DNA of 27,553 nt from Lachnospiraceae bacterium UBA7093 (lineage in GTDB: Bacteria; Bacillota; Clostridia; Lachnospirales; Lachnospiraceae). Of the stretch, positions 1-6,518 are shown piece after piece (position 1 is the first letter of the stretch; each line of letters starts with the position of its first letter). The notes under the pieces were generated by a model. It saw only the letters and a list, made by a program, of their open reading frames with translations. It had not been told where the DNA came from and searched no databases. Location of the stretch: the NCBI GenBank assembly GCA_002492465.1, contig DKYT01000014.1, positions 1 to 27,553 of the forward strand, given 5' to 3'. The position numbers were made by a program, and so were the translations under genes.

Positions 1-11
1 CTTAGCTCCGA

Positions 12-1553
12 CTATTCGAACTCAATCGTCGCCGGCGGCTTCCCCGTGCAGTCATACAGCACCCTGTTAACCCCCTTCACCTCATTCACAATCCTTCCAG
101 CCACTACGCCGAGCACCTCCCATGGAATCTGCGCCGCCTCAGCCGTCATAAAATCGGAGGTATTCACTGCCCTGAGCGCAACCGCATAGTCGTAGGTTCT
201 CTCGTCTCCCATGACGCCCACGCTTCTCATATTTGTCAGCGCTGCAAAGTACTGTCCCAGTCCTTTGTCTATGCCAGCCTTTGCAATTTCTTCCCTGTAA
301 ATGGCATCAGCGTCCTGCACGATACGAACCTTTTCCGCCGTAACTTCTCCGATAATGCGGATACCAAGCCCGGGACCCGGAAAAGGCTGCCTGTATACCA
401 GGTGCTCTGGAATGCCCAGCTCAAGACCTGCCCTGCGCACTTCGTCTTTAAACAAAAGCCTTAAAGGCTCAATAATCTCCTTAAAATCAACATAGTCGGG
501 AAGTCCTCCTACATTGTGATGGGACTTGATAACCGCACTCTTGCCAAGTCCGCTTTCAATTACGTCAGGATAAATGGTGCCCTGCACCAGGAAATCCACC
601 GCCCCGATCTTCTTTGCCTCCTCTTCAAACACACGGATAAATTCTTCCCCTATGATCTTCCGCTTTCTCTCCGGCTCTTCTACTCCGGCAAGCTTTGCGT
701 AAAAACGATCCTGAGCGTTTACCCGAATAAAGTTAAGGTCGTAAGGACCTTCCGGACCGAATACCGCCTCCACCTCGTCGCCTTCGTTTTTGCGAAGCAG
801 ACCGTGATCTACAAAAACGCAGGTAAGCTGTTTGCCCACCGCCTTTGCCAGAAGTACTGCCGCCACAGAGGAATCCACGCCTCCGGAAAGGGCGCAGAGA
901 ACCTTGCCTGCCCCCACCTTCTCACGAATCTGGCTGATGGTTGCCTCCACAAAGGAATCCATCCGCCAGTCGCCTTTGCATCCGCATACTTTATATACAA
1001 AGTTGGAAAGCATCTTCATCCCCTCCTGGGTATGCATTACCTCAGGATGAAACTGAACCGCATACAACTGCTTTTCCACATTTTCCATAGCCGCCACCGG
1101 GCACACTGGCGTATGCGCAACCACCTTAAAGCCTTCCGGCGCTGTCTCAATATAATCCGTATGGCTCATCCAGCAGATGGTTTTTTCCGATACATTTGAA
1201 AAAAGAACGGAGCTTTGATCCACCTCTACCTCAGTTTTCCCATATTCGCTTACCGGAGCTGTCTTAACGCTTCCTCCTAACAGATAGGAAATCAACTGAG
1301 AGCCGTAGCAAATGCCCAGAATGGGAATACCCAGTTCAAAAATTTCCCTTCCACAGCGGGGCGCCTCCTGGGCATACACACTGTTTGGACCGCCTGTGAA
1401 AATAATGCCTTTGGGATGCATCTCCTTTATCTTCTCAAGGCTCATATTGTAGGGATGTACTTCACAATAAACATTACACTCTCTGACTCTGCGGGCGATC
1501 AGCTGATTGTATTGACCGCCAAAGTCAAGCACAATGACCATTTCCTTATCCAT
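12..1553 (-). CDS. guaA: GMP synthase (glutamine-hydrolysing)
   Basis: This enzyme makes GMP from XMP, ATP and glutamine in the cytoplasm, the last step of guanine nucleotide synthesis. The 513-residue length is normal for the family. An N-terminal class I glutamine amidotransferase domain (about 5-190) shows the nucleophile Cys82 in GICYGSQ and His169/Glu171 in FHPEV. The ATP pyrophosphatase domain follows with its P-loop SGGVDSS at 223-229. The C-terminal dimerisation domain ends in the usual PPATIEFE-type tail. The ATG has GGAG eight bases upstream. A short TGTCG/CGACA hairpin lies in the leader, but I see no purine riboswitch. The gene is transcribed alone from its own promoter. Identification is secure from the motifs. 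Confidence 0.98.
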   Translation of the reverse strand: MDKEMVIVLDFGGQYNQLIARRVRECNVYCEVHPYNMSLEKIKEMHPKGIIFTGGPNSVYAQEAPRCGREIFELGIPILGICYGSQLISYLLGGSVKTAPVSEYGKTEVEVDQSSVLFSNVSEKTICWMSHTDYIETAPEGFKVVAHTPVCPVAAMENVEKQLYAVQFHPEVMHTQEGMKMLSNFVYKVCGCKGDWRMDSFVEATISQIREKVGAGKVLCALSGGVDSSVAAVLLAKAVGKQLTCVFVDHGLLRKNEGDEVEAVFGPEGPYDLNFIRVNAQDRFYAKLAGVEEPERKRKIIGEEFIRVFEEEAKKIGAVDFLVQGTIYPDVIESGLGKSAVIKSHHNVGGLPDYVDFKEIIEPLRLLFKDEVRRAGLELGIPEHLVYRQPFPGPGLGIRIIGEVTAEKVRIVQDADAIYREEIAKAGIDKGLGQYFAALTNMRSVGVMGDERTYDYAVALRAVNTSDFMTAEAAQIPWEVLGVVAGRIVNEVKGVNRVLYDCTGKPPATIEFE

Positions 1554-1605
1554 AAATCTGCTCCTATCTGTCGTTTTTCGACACCTTATTTTTCAGATAC
1601 CTACT

Positions 1606-1635
1606 ATTATATAAGATAGATAGAAGCCTTGTCAA
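1606..1635 (-). promoter_or_regulatory. SigmaA-type promoter of guaA
   Basis: On the minus strand a perfect TTGACA (1630-1635) is followed after 18 bases by TATAAT (1606-1611), about 50 bases before the guaA start codon. This is the expected vegetative promoter arrangement. Confidence 0.8.
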
Positions 1636-1642
1636 AAAATTC

Positions 1643-1716
1643 TTCTCACCGCCTCTCCCTTGGCTGGGAGGCTTATCGTAACAAACGCTTCCCCTCTTCG
1701 CTGGGAAGCTTATTGT
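1643..1716. repeat. Two tandem 37-bp hairpin units (copy A)
   Basis: There are two units of exactly 37 bp, 1643-1679 and 1680-1716. Read on the minus strand each begins ACRATAAGC. The unit at 1680-1716 then forms the stem GCTTCCC/GGGGAAGC and ends GTTTGTT. The unit at 1643-1679 forms GCCTCCC/GGGAGAGGC and has a more degenerate end. The array starts directly after the T-run of the spoIIID terminator. A related three-unit array with the same period lies at 24620-24730. The linker is conserved while the stem bases change and still pair. Confidence 0.75.
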
Positions 1717-1722
1717 AATAAA

Positions 1723-1760
1723 AATGACGTTTCGCCGCTTTCTGTGCAGGAAACGTCATT
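1723..1760 (-). terminator. Rho-independent terminator of spoIIID
   Basis: An 11-bp perfect inverted repeat AATGACGTTTC/GAAACGTCATT is followed on the minus strand by TTTTTATT. It lies 19 bases after the stop codon of the spoIIID 3' part, so the terminator has stayed with its gene despite the insertion. Confidence 0.85.
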
Positions 1761-1778
1761 ATTTTCAAATAAACCTTC

Positions 1779-1927
1779 TCACTCATGATGCATATGCTGG
1801 TATTTTTCTTTCGTAGCCATTCCACCCCTGATATGCCTCTCCTGTTTATTTACATCCAACACCTTTCTGGCTTCCTTTGCCAGCGACGGGTTGACCTGCA
1901 TAAGTCTCTCTGTTACATCCTTATGTA
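1779..1927 (-). pseudogene. spoIIID: spoIIID, 3' part (gene split by mobile element)
   Basis: Reading the minus strand from the attachment site gives HKDVTERLMQVNPSLAKEAR and then the family's C-terminal segment with RHIRGGMATKEKYQ, ending in TGA at 1779-1781. This matches the second half of SpoIIID, the small DNA-binding regulator that acts in the mother cell during sporulation, including the conserved RGGxATKxKY stretch. It has no start codon of its own. The first half lies almost 9 kb away at 10779-10910 on the same strand. Removing the intervening DNA at the shared TACATA sequence joins the halves in frame to give 85 residues, the usual clostridial length. I call it a split gene; it may be restored by excision and not be a dead remnant. 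Confidence 0.93.
1911..1927. other. attL-like attachment site
   Basis: The sequence TGTTACATCC-T-TATGTA matches the right-end site TGTTACATCC-A-TATGTA at 10785-10801, with one mismatch in 17. The likely crossover dinucleotide is the TG at 1924-1925, the centre of TATGTA. The host side encodes spoIIID and the element side encodes the last codons of the recombinase, whose TAA stop (1921-1923) lies inside the site. Confidence 0.85.
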
Positions 1928-3456
1928 TGGTTGTCGTTAATTAGAACTGCATCATTTAAGCCCAAGTCTTTAAACAAACGTAAATGGATATCAACATTTC
2001 TATCTTTATCTACTTCGATTTTGTCTACAATTTTCTTCAATTGTGCATTGGTCATATCACGCACACTTATAATATCCTCAATCGTTTTAAATGTATTGCT
2101 TAATACACTTTCTAATTGCTCACCTTTGGTCAAATTGTAAGAAATCATTTTCAATTCATTTTCCAATCTTTCAATCTCTTTTCTAGAACCTCCAATCTTT
2201 TTGTTTAGTTCCTCTCTGCTGATTAAATCGTCTGCATACATATCCATATATTTTTCTCTTGCCTTTACAAGTTTTTGTAGCTGACTTTTTAACTCTCTTT
2301 CATATTCTATATTTTCGTCTTTTGCTTTATATGCCCTCTGAAATTCTTCTATTACGTAATTTACTACCTTCTTCTTTTGCTTTAAAACATCATTAAAATA
2401 ATTCTGCAAAACATTTATCAGTTCTTCCTCGTCGATTGTGGTGGCATTAGGGCAACTATTTACTCCTTTCCCATTACGCCCAGAACACACCCAACGCACA
2501 TAAGTATTTTTGTAAGTATGTACTGTTCTTCTAAAAGACCAACCACACTCTTTACAACGTATTAATGTAGAAAAAAGGTATTTGTTACTCTGTCTTTCTC
2601 TTTTCATATTAAATGCCATATGCCTTCCATGAAGCATTTGTTGTGCCTTCTCATAATCTTCTGAGTCAATAATTTTCAATTCAGAACGTTCTACAACTAT
2701 CCATTCCGTTTCATCTTTTTCCTTTCTCTGCCCAGTCAAAAAATCGGCTACTTCTTCTTTTCCATTTATAATTTTTCCTGTATATAATTCATTCATTAAA
2801 ATCCGGCAAACTGCATTTTGACTCCAATTACAATTACGTTTAGTTTTTAGACCTCGCTCATTAAGCATATTCGCAATCTTAGCCGCTCCATATCCTTCCT
2901 TAAGATACCAATGATAAATTTGTTTTATAACATCCGCTTCCTGCTTGTTAATTTTCAAATTAAAATAATCACCAATTGTTTTATCATATCCGTACACAAT
3001 ATTAGGAACTCGTCCTTTTTCTGCATTCATTTTTTTACCAAACTTAACACGTTTAGAAGTATTGGCACTTTCTTCTTGTGCTAATGCTCCAAAAATAGTT
3101 AACACAAATTCACTGTTTCCCATATTGGTCATATTAGCAGTAAGGAATTGTGTTTCAATACCCAATGCTTTTAATTTACGAACACTTTGAAGTAAATCAA
3201 CCGTATTACGCGCAAAACGGGAAATGTCTTTCACAACCACCATTTCGAACAAACCATGTTCGGCATCTGACAACATTTTCAAAAATTCTTTACGATTTTT
3301 AATCTTTGTACCAGAAATGCCTTCATCTGCATACAATTTAATCAGTGTATCCCCTGTTCTCTTTGTATATTCACCAAAAAATTCTTTTTGCGCTTCTAAA
3401 CTGTTAAGTTGGTCTTCCTTATCTGTCGAAACACGACAATATGCTGCTATATTCAT
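1921..3456 (-). CDS. Large serine recombinase (integrase/excisionase of the element)
   Basis: This is a site-specific DNA recombinase expected to join and separate the two att sites through a serine-DNA intermediate. It has 511 residues. The resolvase domain (about 1-150) has catalytic Ser10 in YCRVSTD, with Arg8 and Arg80/Arg83 in SRFAR. The recombinase DNA-binding domain spans about 155-275. A zinc ribbon uses Cys301, Cys304, Cys324 and Cys335, and a coiled coil runs over about 370-445. The start has GAGAGG seven bases upstream. The gene reads toward the left end and its TAA stop is inside attL, so the stop codon appears to come from the host spoIIID side. SpoIVCA, which excises skin in Bacillus subtilis, is from the same broad family. 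A vegetative-type promoter is seen upstream, but no clear SigmaE promoter. Confidence 0.95.
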   Translation of the reverse strand: MNIAAYCRVSTDKEDQLNSLEAQKEFFGEYTKRTGDTLIKLYADEGISGTKIKNRKEFLKMLSDAEHGLFEMVVVKDISRFARNTVDLLQSVRKLKALGIETQFLTANMTNMGNSEFVLTIFGALAQEESANTSKRVKFGKKMNAEKGRVPNIVYGYDKTIGDYFNLKINKQEADVIKQIYHWYLKEGYGAAKIANMLNERGLKTKRNCNWSQNAVCRILMNELYTGKIINGKEEVADFLTGQRKEKDETEWIVVERSELKIIDSEDYEKAQQMLHGRHMAFNMKRERQSNKYLFSTLIRCKECGWSFRRTVHTYKNTYVRWVCSGRNGKGVNSCPNATTIDEEELINVLQNYFNDVLKQKKKVVNYVIEEFQRAYKAKDENIEYERELKSQLQKLVKAREKYMDMYADDLISREELNKKIGGSRKEIERLENELKMISYNLTKGEQLESVLSNTFKTIEDIISVRDMTNAQLKKIVDKIEVDKDRNVDIHLRLFKDLGLNDAVLINDNHT

Positions 3457-3464
3457 GTATTTAC

Positions 3465-3492
3465 CTCTCTGTTATTAAAAACCTCTCTGTTA
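3465..3492. repeat. Direct repeat of CTCTCTGTTA before the recombinase gene
   Basis: ACCTCTCTGTTA occurs twice with an 18-bp offset (10-base cores at 3465-3474 and 3483-3492), immediately upstream of the recombinase start and overlapping its ribosome binding site. The same 10 bases occur on the host side of attL at 1906-1915. It might be a recombinase or regulator binding site; chance cannot be excluded. Confidence 0.45.
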
Positions 3493-3499
3493 CTACTTA

Positions 3500-3528
3500 A
3501 TTATAGCATACAATCATAAATAATACAA
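3500..3528 (-). promoter_or_regulatory. SigmaA-type promoter of the recombinase gene
   Basis: On the minus strand TTGTAT (3523-3528) and TATAAT (3500-3505) are separated by 17 bases. A TG at the extended -10 position precedes TATAAT. It is placed about 45 bases before the start codon. It suggests vegetative transcription of the recombinase. Confidence 0.6.
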
Positions 3529-3646
3529 CAATTTTAGCATCGTGAATGATATACTATAAAGAAATATTTTTATCGCAATTAAAATCATCTGTAAGTAACA
3601 GTATAACTTTTTTAGGTTCTTTGCTATATTCCCTTGTCAATGGAAC

Positions 3647-3702
3647 GCCTAGCGTCTAGGCTGGCACAAAGGACTTAGTGAGGTACTCCACGAACTTAGT
3701 CC
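3647..3702. other. Structured non-coding segment with two hairpins
   Basis: The 3457-3797 gap between the recombinase and the XRE gene holds no convincing gene. It contains GCCTAG-CGT-CTAGGC (3647-3661). A longer hairpin follows, GGACTTAGT (3671-3679) against ACTTAGTCC (3694-3702), with eight of nine pairs and an inner GAG/CTC. It could be a small RNA, a secondary origin or a remnant. The function is unknown. Confidence 0.4.
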
Positions 3703-3765
3703 GACTGTCTGATACGGTTTACACCTATCAACAGCCAATACATGAAAATTTATAGAATAAAAGAA

Positions 3766-3796
3766 GGATTGATAAATGTACTCTTTTTATCAATCC
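3766..3796 (-). terminator. Terminator of the XRE regulator gene
   Basis: GGATTGATAAA (3766-3776) and TTTATCAATCC (3786-3796) form an 11-bp perfect stem starting right after the stop codon of the minus-strand XRE gene. T-rich sequence follows on that strand. Confidence 0.75.
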
Positions 3797-3797
3797 C

Positions 3798-4004
3798 TTA
3801 ATTATCTTCTTTCTTAAATTTTACAACATGGTCTGGTGTACAGTTTAAAGCATTACATAATTTTTCCAATGTAAGCATGTTAATATTGCCATTGTGTTTT
3901 AAACTGTGTATTGTACTTGCCGGTATTCCATGGTTTTTAATAAGTGCATAGGTTGTTATCCCTTGCTTTCGCATTGTGTCCCATAAGGGTTCATAACTTA
4001 TCAT
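3798..4004 (-). CDS. Small XRE/Cro-type transcriptional regulator
   Basis: This is a 68-residue single-domain helix-turn-helix protein (SYEPLWDTMRKQGITTYALI then IPASTIHSLKHNGNINMLTL). The recognition region is near residues 27-38 and the end is the typical LCNALNCTPDHVV. I chose the ATG at 4004 and not one 33 bases upstream because AGGAGAGG lies just before it. It probably regulates element genes or itself. Two direct repeats, TGTAACGACTATA and TGTAGCGACTATA, lie 58-88 bases upstream and are candidate operators. It could be a repressor governing excision or copy number; neither is shown by the sequence. Confidence 0.85.
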   Translation of the reverse strand: MISYEPLWDTMRKQGITTYALIKNHGIPASTIHSLKHNGNINMLTLEKLCNALNCTPDHVVKFKKEDN

Positions 4005-4061
4005 GTGTTCCCTCTCCTTTATTTTATTATGATTCATAAAAAATTAGTTGAATATACTAGA

Positions 4062-4092
4062 TGTAACGACTATACTTGTTGTAGCGACTATA
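4062..4092. repeat. Paired 13-bp direct repeats, candidate operator
   Basis: TGTAACGACTATA (4062-4074) and TGTAGCGACTATA (4080-4092) differ at one base and are spaced 18 bp start to start. They lie upstream of the XRE gene. GAATATA/TATATTC flanks the pair. A five-codon open frame (4112 onward) follows with a good GGAG but is too short to call. Confidence 0.5.
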
Positions 4093-4210
4093 TTCAGAAG
4101 GAGTGTAAGAAAATGGATAATCATTTTTAAGAAAATAGCCCAATATTATGGAAAGATTAGGAGATATTTATGATTGTGATTCTGAATGATAAGGAATAGG
4201 TAAAAAAACA

Positions 4211-4327
4211 ATGAAGTTAGGTTTAAGTGATTTAAAAATCTCTGACATAGAAAGAAATGAAAGAATGAAGCGATTGTTTAATAAATTTAAGATACATAAA
4301 AAATTGTTTAAAAAAGATAGTTCATGA
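4211..4327 (+). CDS. Possible 38-residue lysine-rich peptide
   Basis: The ATG frame encodes MKLGLSDLKISDIERNERMK followed by a basic tail with FNKFKIHKKLFKKDSS. It is highly basic, with no membrane segment. The ribosome binding site is poor (GGAATAGG about nine bases upstream). It could be a small DNA-binding peptide or chance. It occupies most of the 4038-4375 gap, where I see no other gene. Confidence 0.3.
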   Translation: MKLGLSDLKISDIERNERMKRLFNKFKIHKKLFKKDSS

Positions 4328-4375
4328 TATAATTAACTTTAGGTAATATCAATTATTAAGAAAGGACTTGAACAA

Positions 4376-5155
4376 ATGAAAAAGAAAGCATTAATCATAA
4401 TATCTATTATTGTTGTAGCATTTATCATTGTTTTACTGCTAAACAACAACAATAATATAGAAAAAACAACAGCAGAAACTAATCTTGCAGAACCCACACC
4501 CGAAGCAATACCCACGCCAGAACCAACAATTAAGCCGACACCTACACCCAAGCCAACACCGATACCAACGCCAACACTAACACCCACCACAGAGACTGAA
4601 TCAGATGTTCAAAAGGATTCAGAAGCAAACTTAGCAGATGAAGTAGAAATTGAAGCAGAAACCCAAGACGAAATAGAATATGATAATTACTTGCAAGAAG
4701 TAGAGAATGAACATAAAAAAGATACTTCGGATATAGTAGAATCGGATATTGAAACCTTAAACAAAACAATGTATGCACAGGGTAATGTAAATACACGTAG
4801 CGGTCCTTCACAAGATTTTGAAAAAATAGGTGGTTTAGCAGTGAACCAAGAAGTCAAAGTCACAGGTCAATCAAAGGAAACAGGATGGTATGAGATTGAG
4901 GTAAATGGTTCAAAGCAGTATGTATCGAACAAATTTCTTGCAGACAGCAAAATCACAGTAACTACATCTGCAAATAGTAGTGGTAGCGCTGAAAACACCC
5001 AAAATACAGGTAACTCCGGTAGTAATGGCGTAAGTGCAAGTGATCAGGCAATTTTAGATTCGCTTGGAGCAACGCAAAGTACAGGTGGTTGGGGTAACAC
5101 AATAAACTGGGGCAGTGGTGATTACTCAAGTGGAGAAGGCATTCACGCCGAATAA
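4376..5155 (+). CDS. Membrane-anchored or secreted SH3b-domain protein
   Basis: This protein has 259 residues. An N-terminal lysine-rich start and one hydrophobic segment (about 5-22) without a lipobox indicate a signal anchor or signal peptide. A Pro/Thr-rich linker with repeated PTP motifs (about 40-75) follows, then an acidic region. A bacterial SH3 domain lies at about 130-190 (NVNTRSGPS, GWYEIEVNGSKQYVS). The tail is rich in Gly, Ser and Asn. Such domains bind cell-wall peptides. No catalytic domain is attached. It is the only clear surface cargo of the element. RBS AGAAAGG lies nine bases upstream, and a perfect hairpin follows the gene. The role is unknown; surface exclusion or cell-wall interaction is speculation. 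Confidence 0.85.
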   Translation: MKKKALIIISIIVVAFIIVLLLNNNNNIEKTTAETNLAEPTPEAIPTPEPTIKPTPTPKPTPIPTPTLTPTTETESDVQKDSEANLADEVEIEAETQDEIEYDNYLQEVENEHKKDTSDIVESDIETLNKTMYAQGNVNTRSGPSQDFEKIGGLAVNQEVKVTGQSKETGWYEIEVNGSKQYVSNKFLADSKITVTTSANSSGSAENTQNTGNSGSNGVSASDQAILDSLGATQSTGGWGNTINWGSGDYSSGEGIHAE

Positions 5156-5174
5156 ATCATCACACCACAATCAC

Positions 5175-5206
5175 AATGAGCATCTGTCATTAATCAGATG
5201 CTCATT
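5175..5206 (+). terminator. Hairpin terminator after the SH3 gene
   Basis: A 12-bp perfect stem AATGAGCATCTG/CAGATGCTCATT with an eight-base loop lies 20 bases after the SH3 gene stop. The T-run is weak (TTCTGCAT), so it may act partly by structure. Confidence 0.55.
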
Positions 5207-5251
5207 CTGCATATAAGTAAAAAATATTTTTAATTTCGTCATAGCATTGAT

Positions 5252-5280
5252 TTGTAATTTCAGTAGATTTGCGTTATAAT
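5252..5280 (+). promoter_or_regulatory. Promoter reading into the structured origin region
   Basis: TTGTAA (5252-5257) and TATAAT (5275-5280) are separated by 17 bases. Transcription would begin near 5287, at the start of a highly paired stretch with no open frame of note, and run through the origin hairpin. Confidence 0.55.
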
Positions 5281-5282
5281 CT

Positions 5283-5376
5283 GCCCCATGCACGAAACGG
5301 CGTAGTGTTCGCCAGAGAGACCGTGAAGCGGAGCGAAACGGTTGAGCGCGGACACGTAACGCCAAGTGCCATGGGC
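5283..5376 (+). ncRNA. Candidate structured RNA or origin-accessory structure
   Basis: The ends GCCCCATGCAC (5283-5293) and GTGCCATGGGC (5366-5376) can pair with a small offset. Inside are GGCG/CGCC (5299-5302, 5310-5313) and ACCGT/ACGGT (5320-5324, 5338-5342). CGAAACGG occurs twice (5293-5300, 5334-5341), which could be Rep iterons. A promoter lies directly upstream. It may be a replication RNA, a Rep-binding region or a single-strand origin. The structure is visible; the function is inferred. Confidence 0.4.
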
Positions 5377-5378
5377 TA

Positions 5379-5412
5379 TTTTCCGGGAGTGGTACTATTA
5401 CCTCCCGGAAAA
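5379..5412 (+). other. CRESS-type rolling-circle origin hairpin
   Basis: TTTTCCGGGAG (5379-5389) and CTCCCGGAAAA (5402-5412) form a perfect 11-bp stem. The 12-base loop TGGTACTATTAC contains TACTATTAC (5393-5401). Geminivirus and circovirus origins present TAATATTAC or TAGTATTAC in the same stem-loop setting and are nicked between T7 and A8. By analogy Rep would nick after position 5399. The matching Rep is encoded on the same element and strand. Confidence 0.85.
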
Positions 5413-5498
5413 CATTTGCCCAAATCGCTTCAAACCCTGATATTTCCTGCCATGAATTGGGAATATTTTTTTGCCCATTTCCCAAATGCTTTCCCATT

Positions 5499-6170
5499 TT
5501 ATTCCCTTATTTTCCAAACGATTCTTTCATTCGCTATTAAATATCTAATTAAGGTAAGTGCTTTTTGTCTATCTAATCTTAACATTTCTATTTCATTTAT
5601 CAAGTCTGCATCCGTATCTAAGGTATCAAATCGTATAGAATTATATTCTTGTATGCTACTGCTTAACATCAAATATTTTACTAATTGTATTTGTTTGATA
5701 TTGATTTTTCTCCGCTTATCCTCTAAGAATTCATATAATAATTCTGGCATATTCATATTTACAGATATATCTATCTTTTGGGTATATTCCGATAAATTTC
5801 CATTTTCTTTTTCCATTCTTTTTTCATATATCTCTTCATTTTTCTTATAATAACCAATAAATTTTTTTAACTCAATATTTAAAAAAATATCTATCATTTC
5901 TCCATCCGGTATATGTTCTTTTGTTCGCTCTCCTAAAATTTCCATTGCTTTATTAAATTCCGCCCATGTTTCTTCCGGAAGTTCTATGTCAAATTTCCGC
6001 TTAGTTCCTTTTTGTTTCTTACGTACCGGAACATAACCACTTTTCAATTGTTTAATTCCATGATAAACCGCCATCCTGCTAAAAGTAGCTTTATTGATTC
6101 CATAAAAATTTTTCATCTCTTTTAAATCATCCAACGTAATATATGATATGCTAAATGTTCTTTTGTACAT
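5499..6170 (-). CDS. Unrecognised protein with ribbon-helix-helix-like segments
   Basis: This is a 223-residue soluble protein. I chose the ATG at 6170 because GGGAG lies six bases upstream; an in-frame ATG 45 bases earlier lacks a ribosome site. Three stretches look like a beta strand followed by two helices. They begin at KRTFSISYITLDDLKEMKNF, at KRKFDIELPEETWAEFNKAM and at KIDISVNMNMPELLYEFLED. This is the pattern of CopG/Arc DNA-binding folds. It could be a copy-number or partition regulator, read away from the rep operon. The family assignment is weak. The rest is helical and rich in Lys and Glu. The gene is A+T rich. Confidence 0.6.
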   Translation of the reverse strand: MYKRTFSISYITLDDLKEMKNFYGINKATFSRMAVYHGIKQLKSGYVPVRKKQKGTKRKFDIELPEETWAEFNKAMEILGERTKEHIPDGEMIDIFLNIELKKFIGYYKKNEEIYEKRMEKENGNLSEYTQKIDISVNMNMPELLYEFLEDKRRKINIKQIQLVKYLMLSSSIQEYNSIRFDTLDTDADLINEIEMLRLDRQKALTLIRYLIANERIVWKIRE

Positions 6171-6419
6171 GATATACTCCCTATCTCGATTTATGCTGTA
6201 TAACTCTTGTACCATATTTTATCATATTTTCCAAGTTCAAGTCTACTGTCCATACTGCAAAGCTAATAAGAAATAGTAGGTGTTTTTCTGTATAGGCAAT
6301 TACCGACTTTTAACAGTATATTCCTCTAGGTCTACCAGCACCCCATCCAGCACTTACGCAAATATTTTATAATTTTGCTAAATCCCAGGGAAATAAAACA
6401 AAAAGGAGAGAACGGTATC

Positions 6420-6518
6420 ATGATAGAAATTAAGCTTAGCCTTGTACTGTTAAATGACCTTTACAGAATTAAAGGCTCAAATTGTCGGAACAAAGGTGGT
6501 AAAATTACCCAGTTATAA
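6420..6518 (+). CDS. Possible 32-residue leader peptide overlapping the sigma-like gene
   Basis: An ATG preceded by a strong AAGGAGAG starts a 32-codon frame (MIEIKLSLVLLNDLYRIKGS and 12 more). It overlaps the start of the sigma-like gene in another frame. The sigma-like ATG (6454) has no ribosome site of its own, so translation of this leader may feed it by coupling. A sequencing or natural frameshift is an alternative. I see no other gene in 6171-6419, which holds the divergent control region. Confidence 0.4.
   Translation: MIEIKLSLVLLNDLYRIKGSNCRNKGGKITQL

Noticed and set aside
1554..1605. Purine riboswitch before guaA
   Set aside because: The leader is only about 50 bases with a small TGTCG/CGACA hairpin, too short for the purine aptamer and lacking its conserved loops.
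1643..1716. Regular repeats as a CRISPR array
   Set aside because: The variable part of each unit is itself palindromic and no cas genes are present, so they are hairpin repeats and not spacers.
3507..3514. CATACAAT near the recombinase promoter, resembling a SigmaE -10
   Set aside because: It is on the plus strand, pointing away from the recombinase, and has no ATA element 16-18 bases upstream. I therefore do not claim SigmaE control of the recombinase.
4112..4129. Five-codon frame MDNHF with a good GGAG upstream
   Set aside because: It is too short to support as a gene. It could be a decayed start or chance.
4339..4590. Minus-strand Gly/Val-rich frame
   Set aside because: It is the mirror of the Pro/Thr-rich linker of the SH3 protein and has no independent support.
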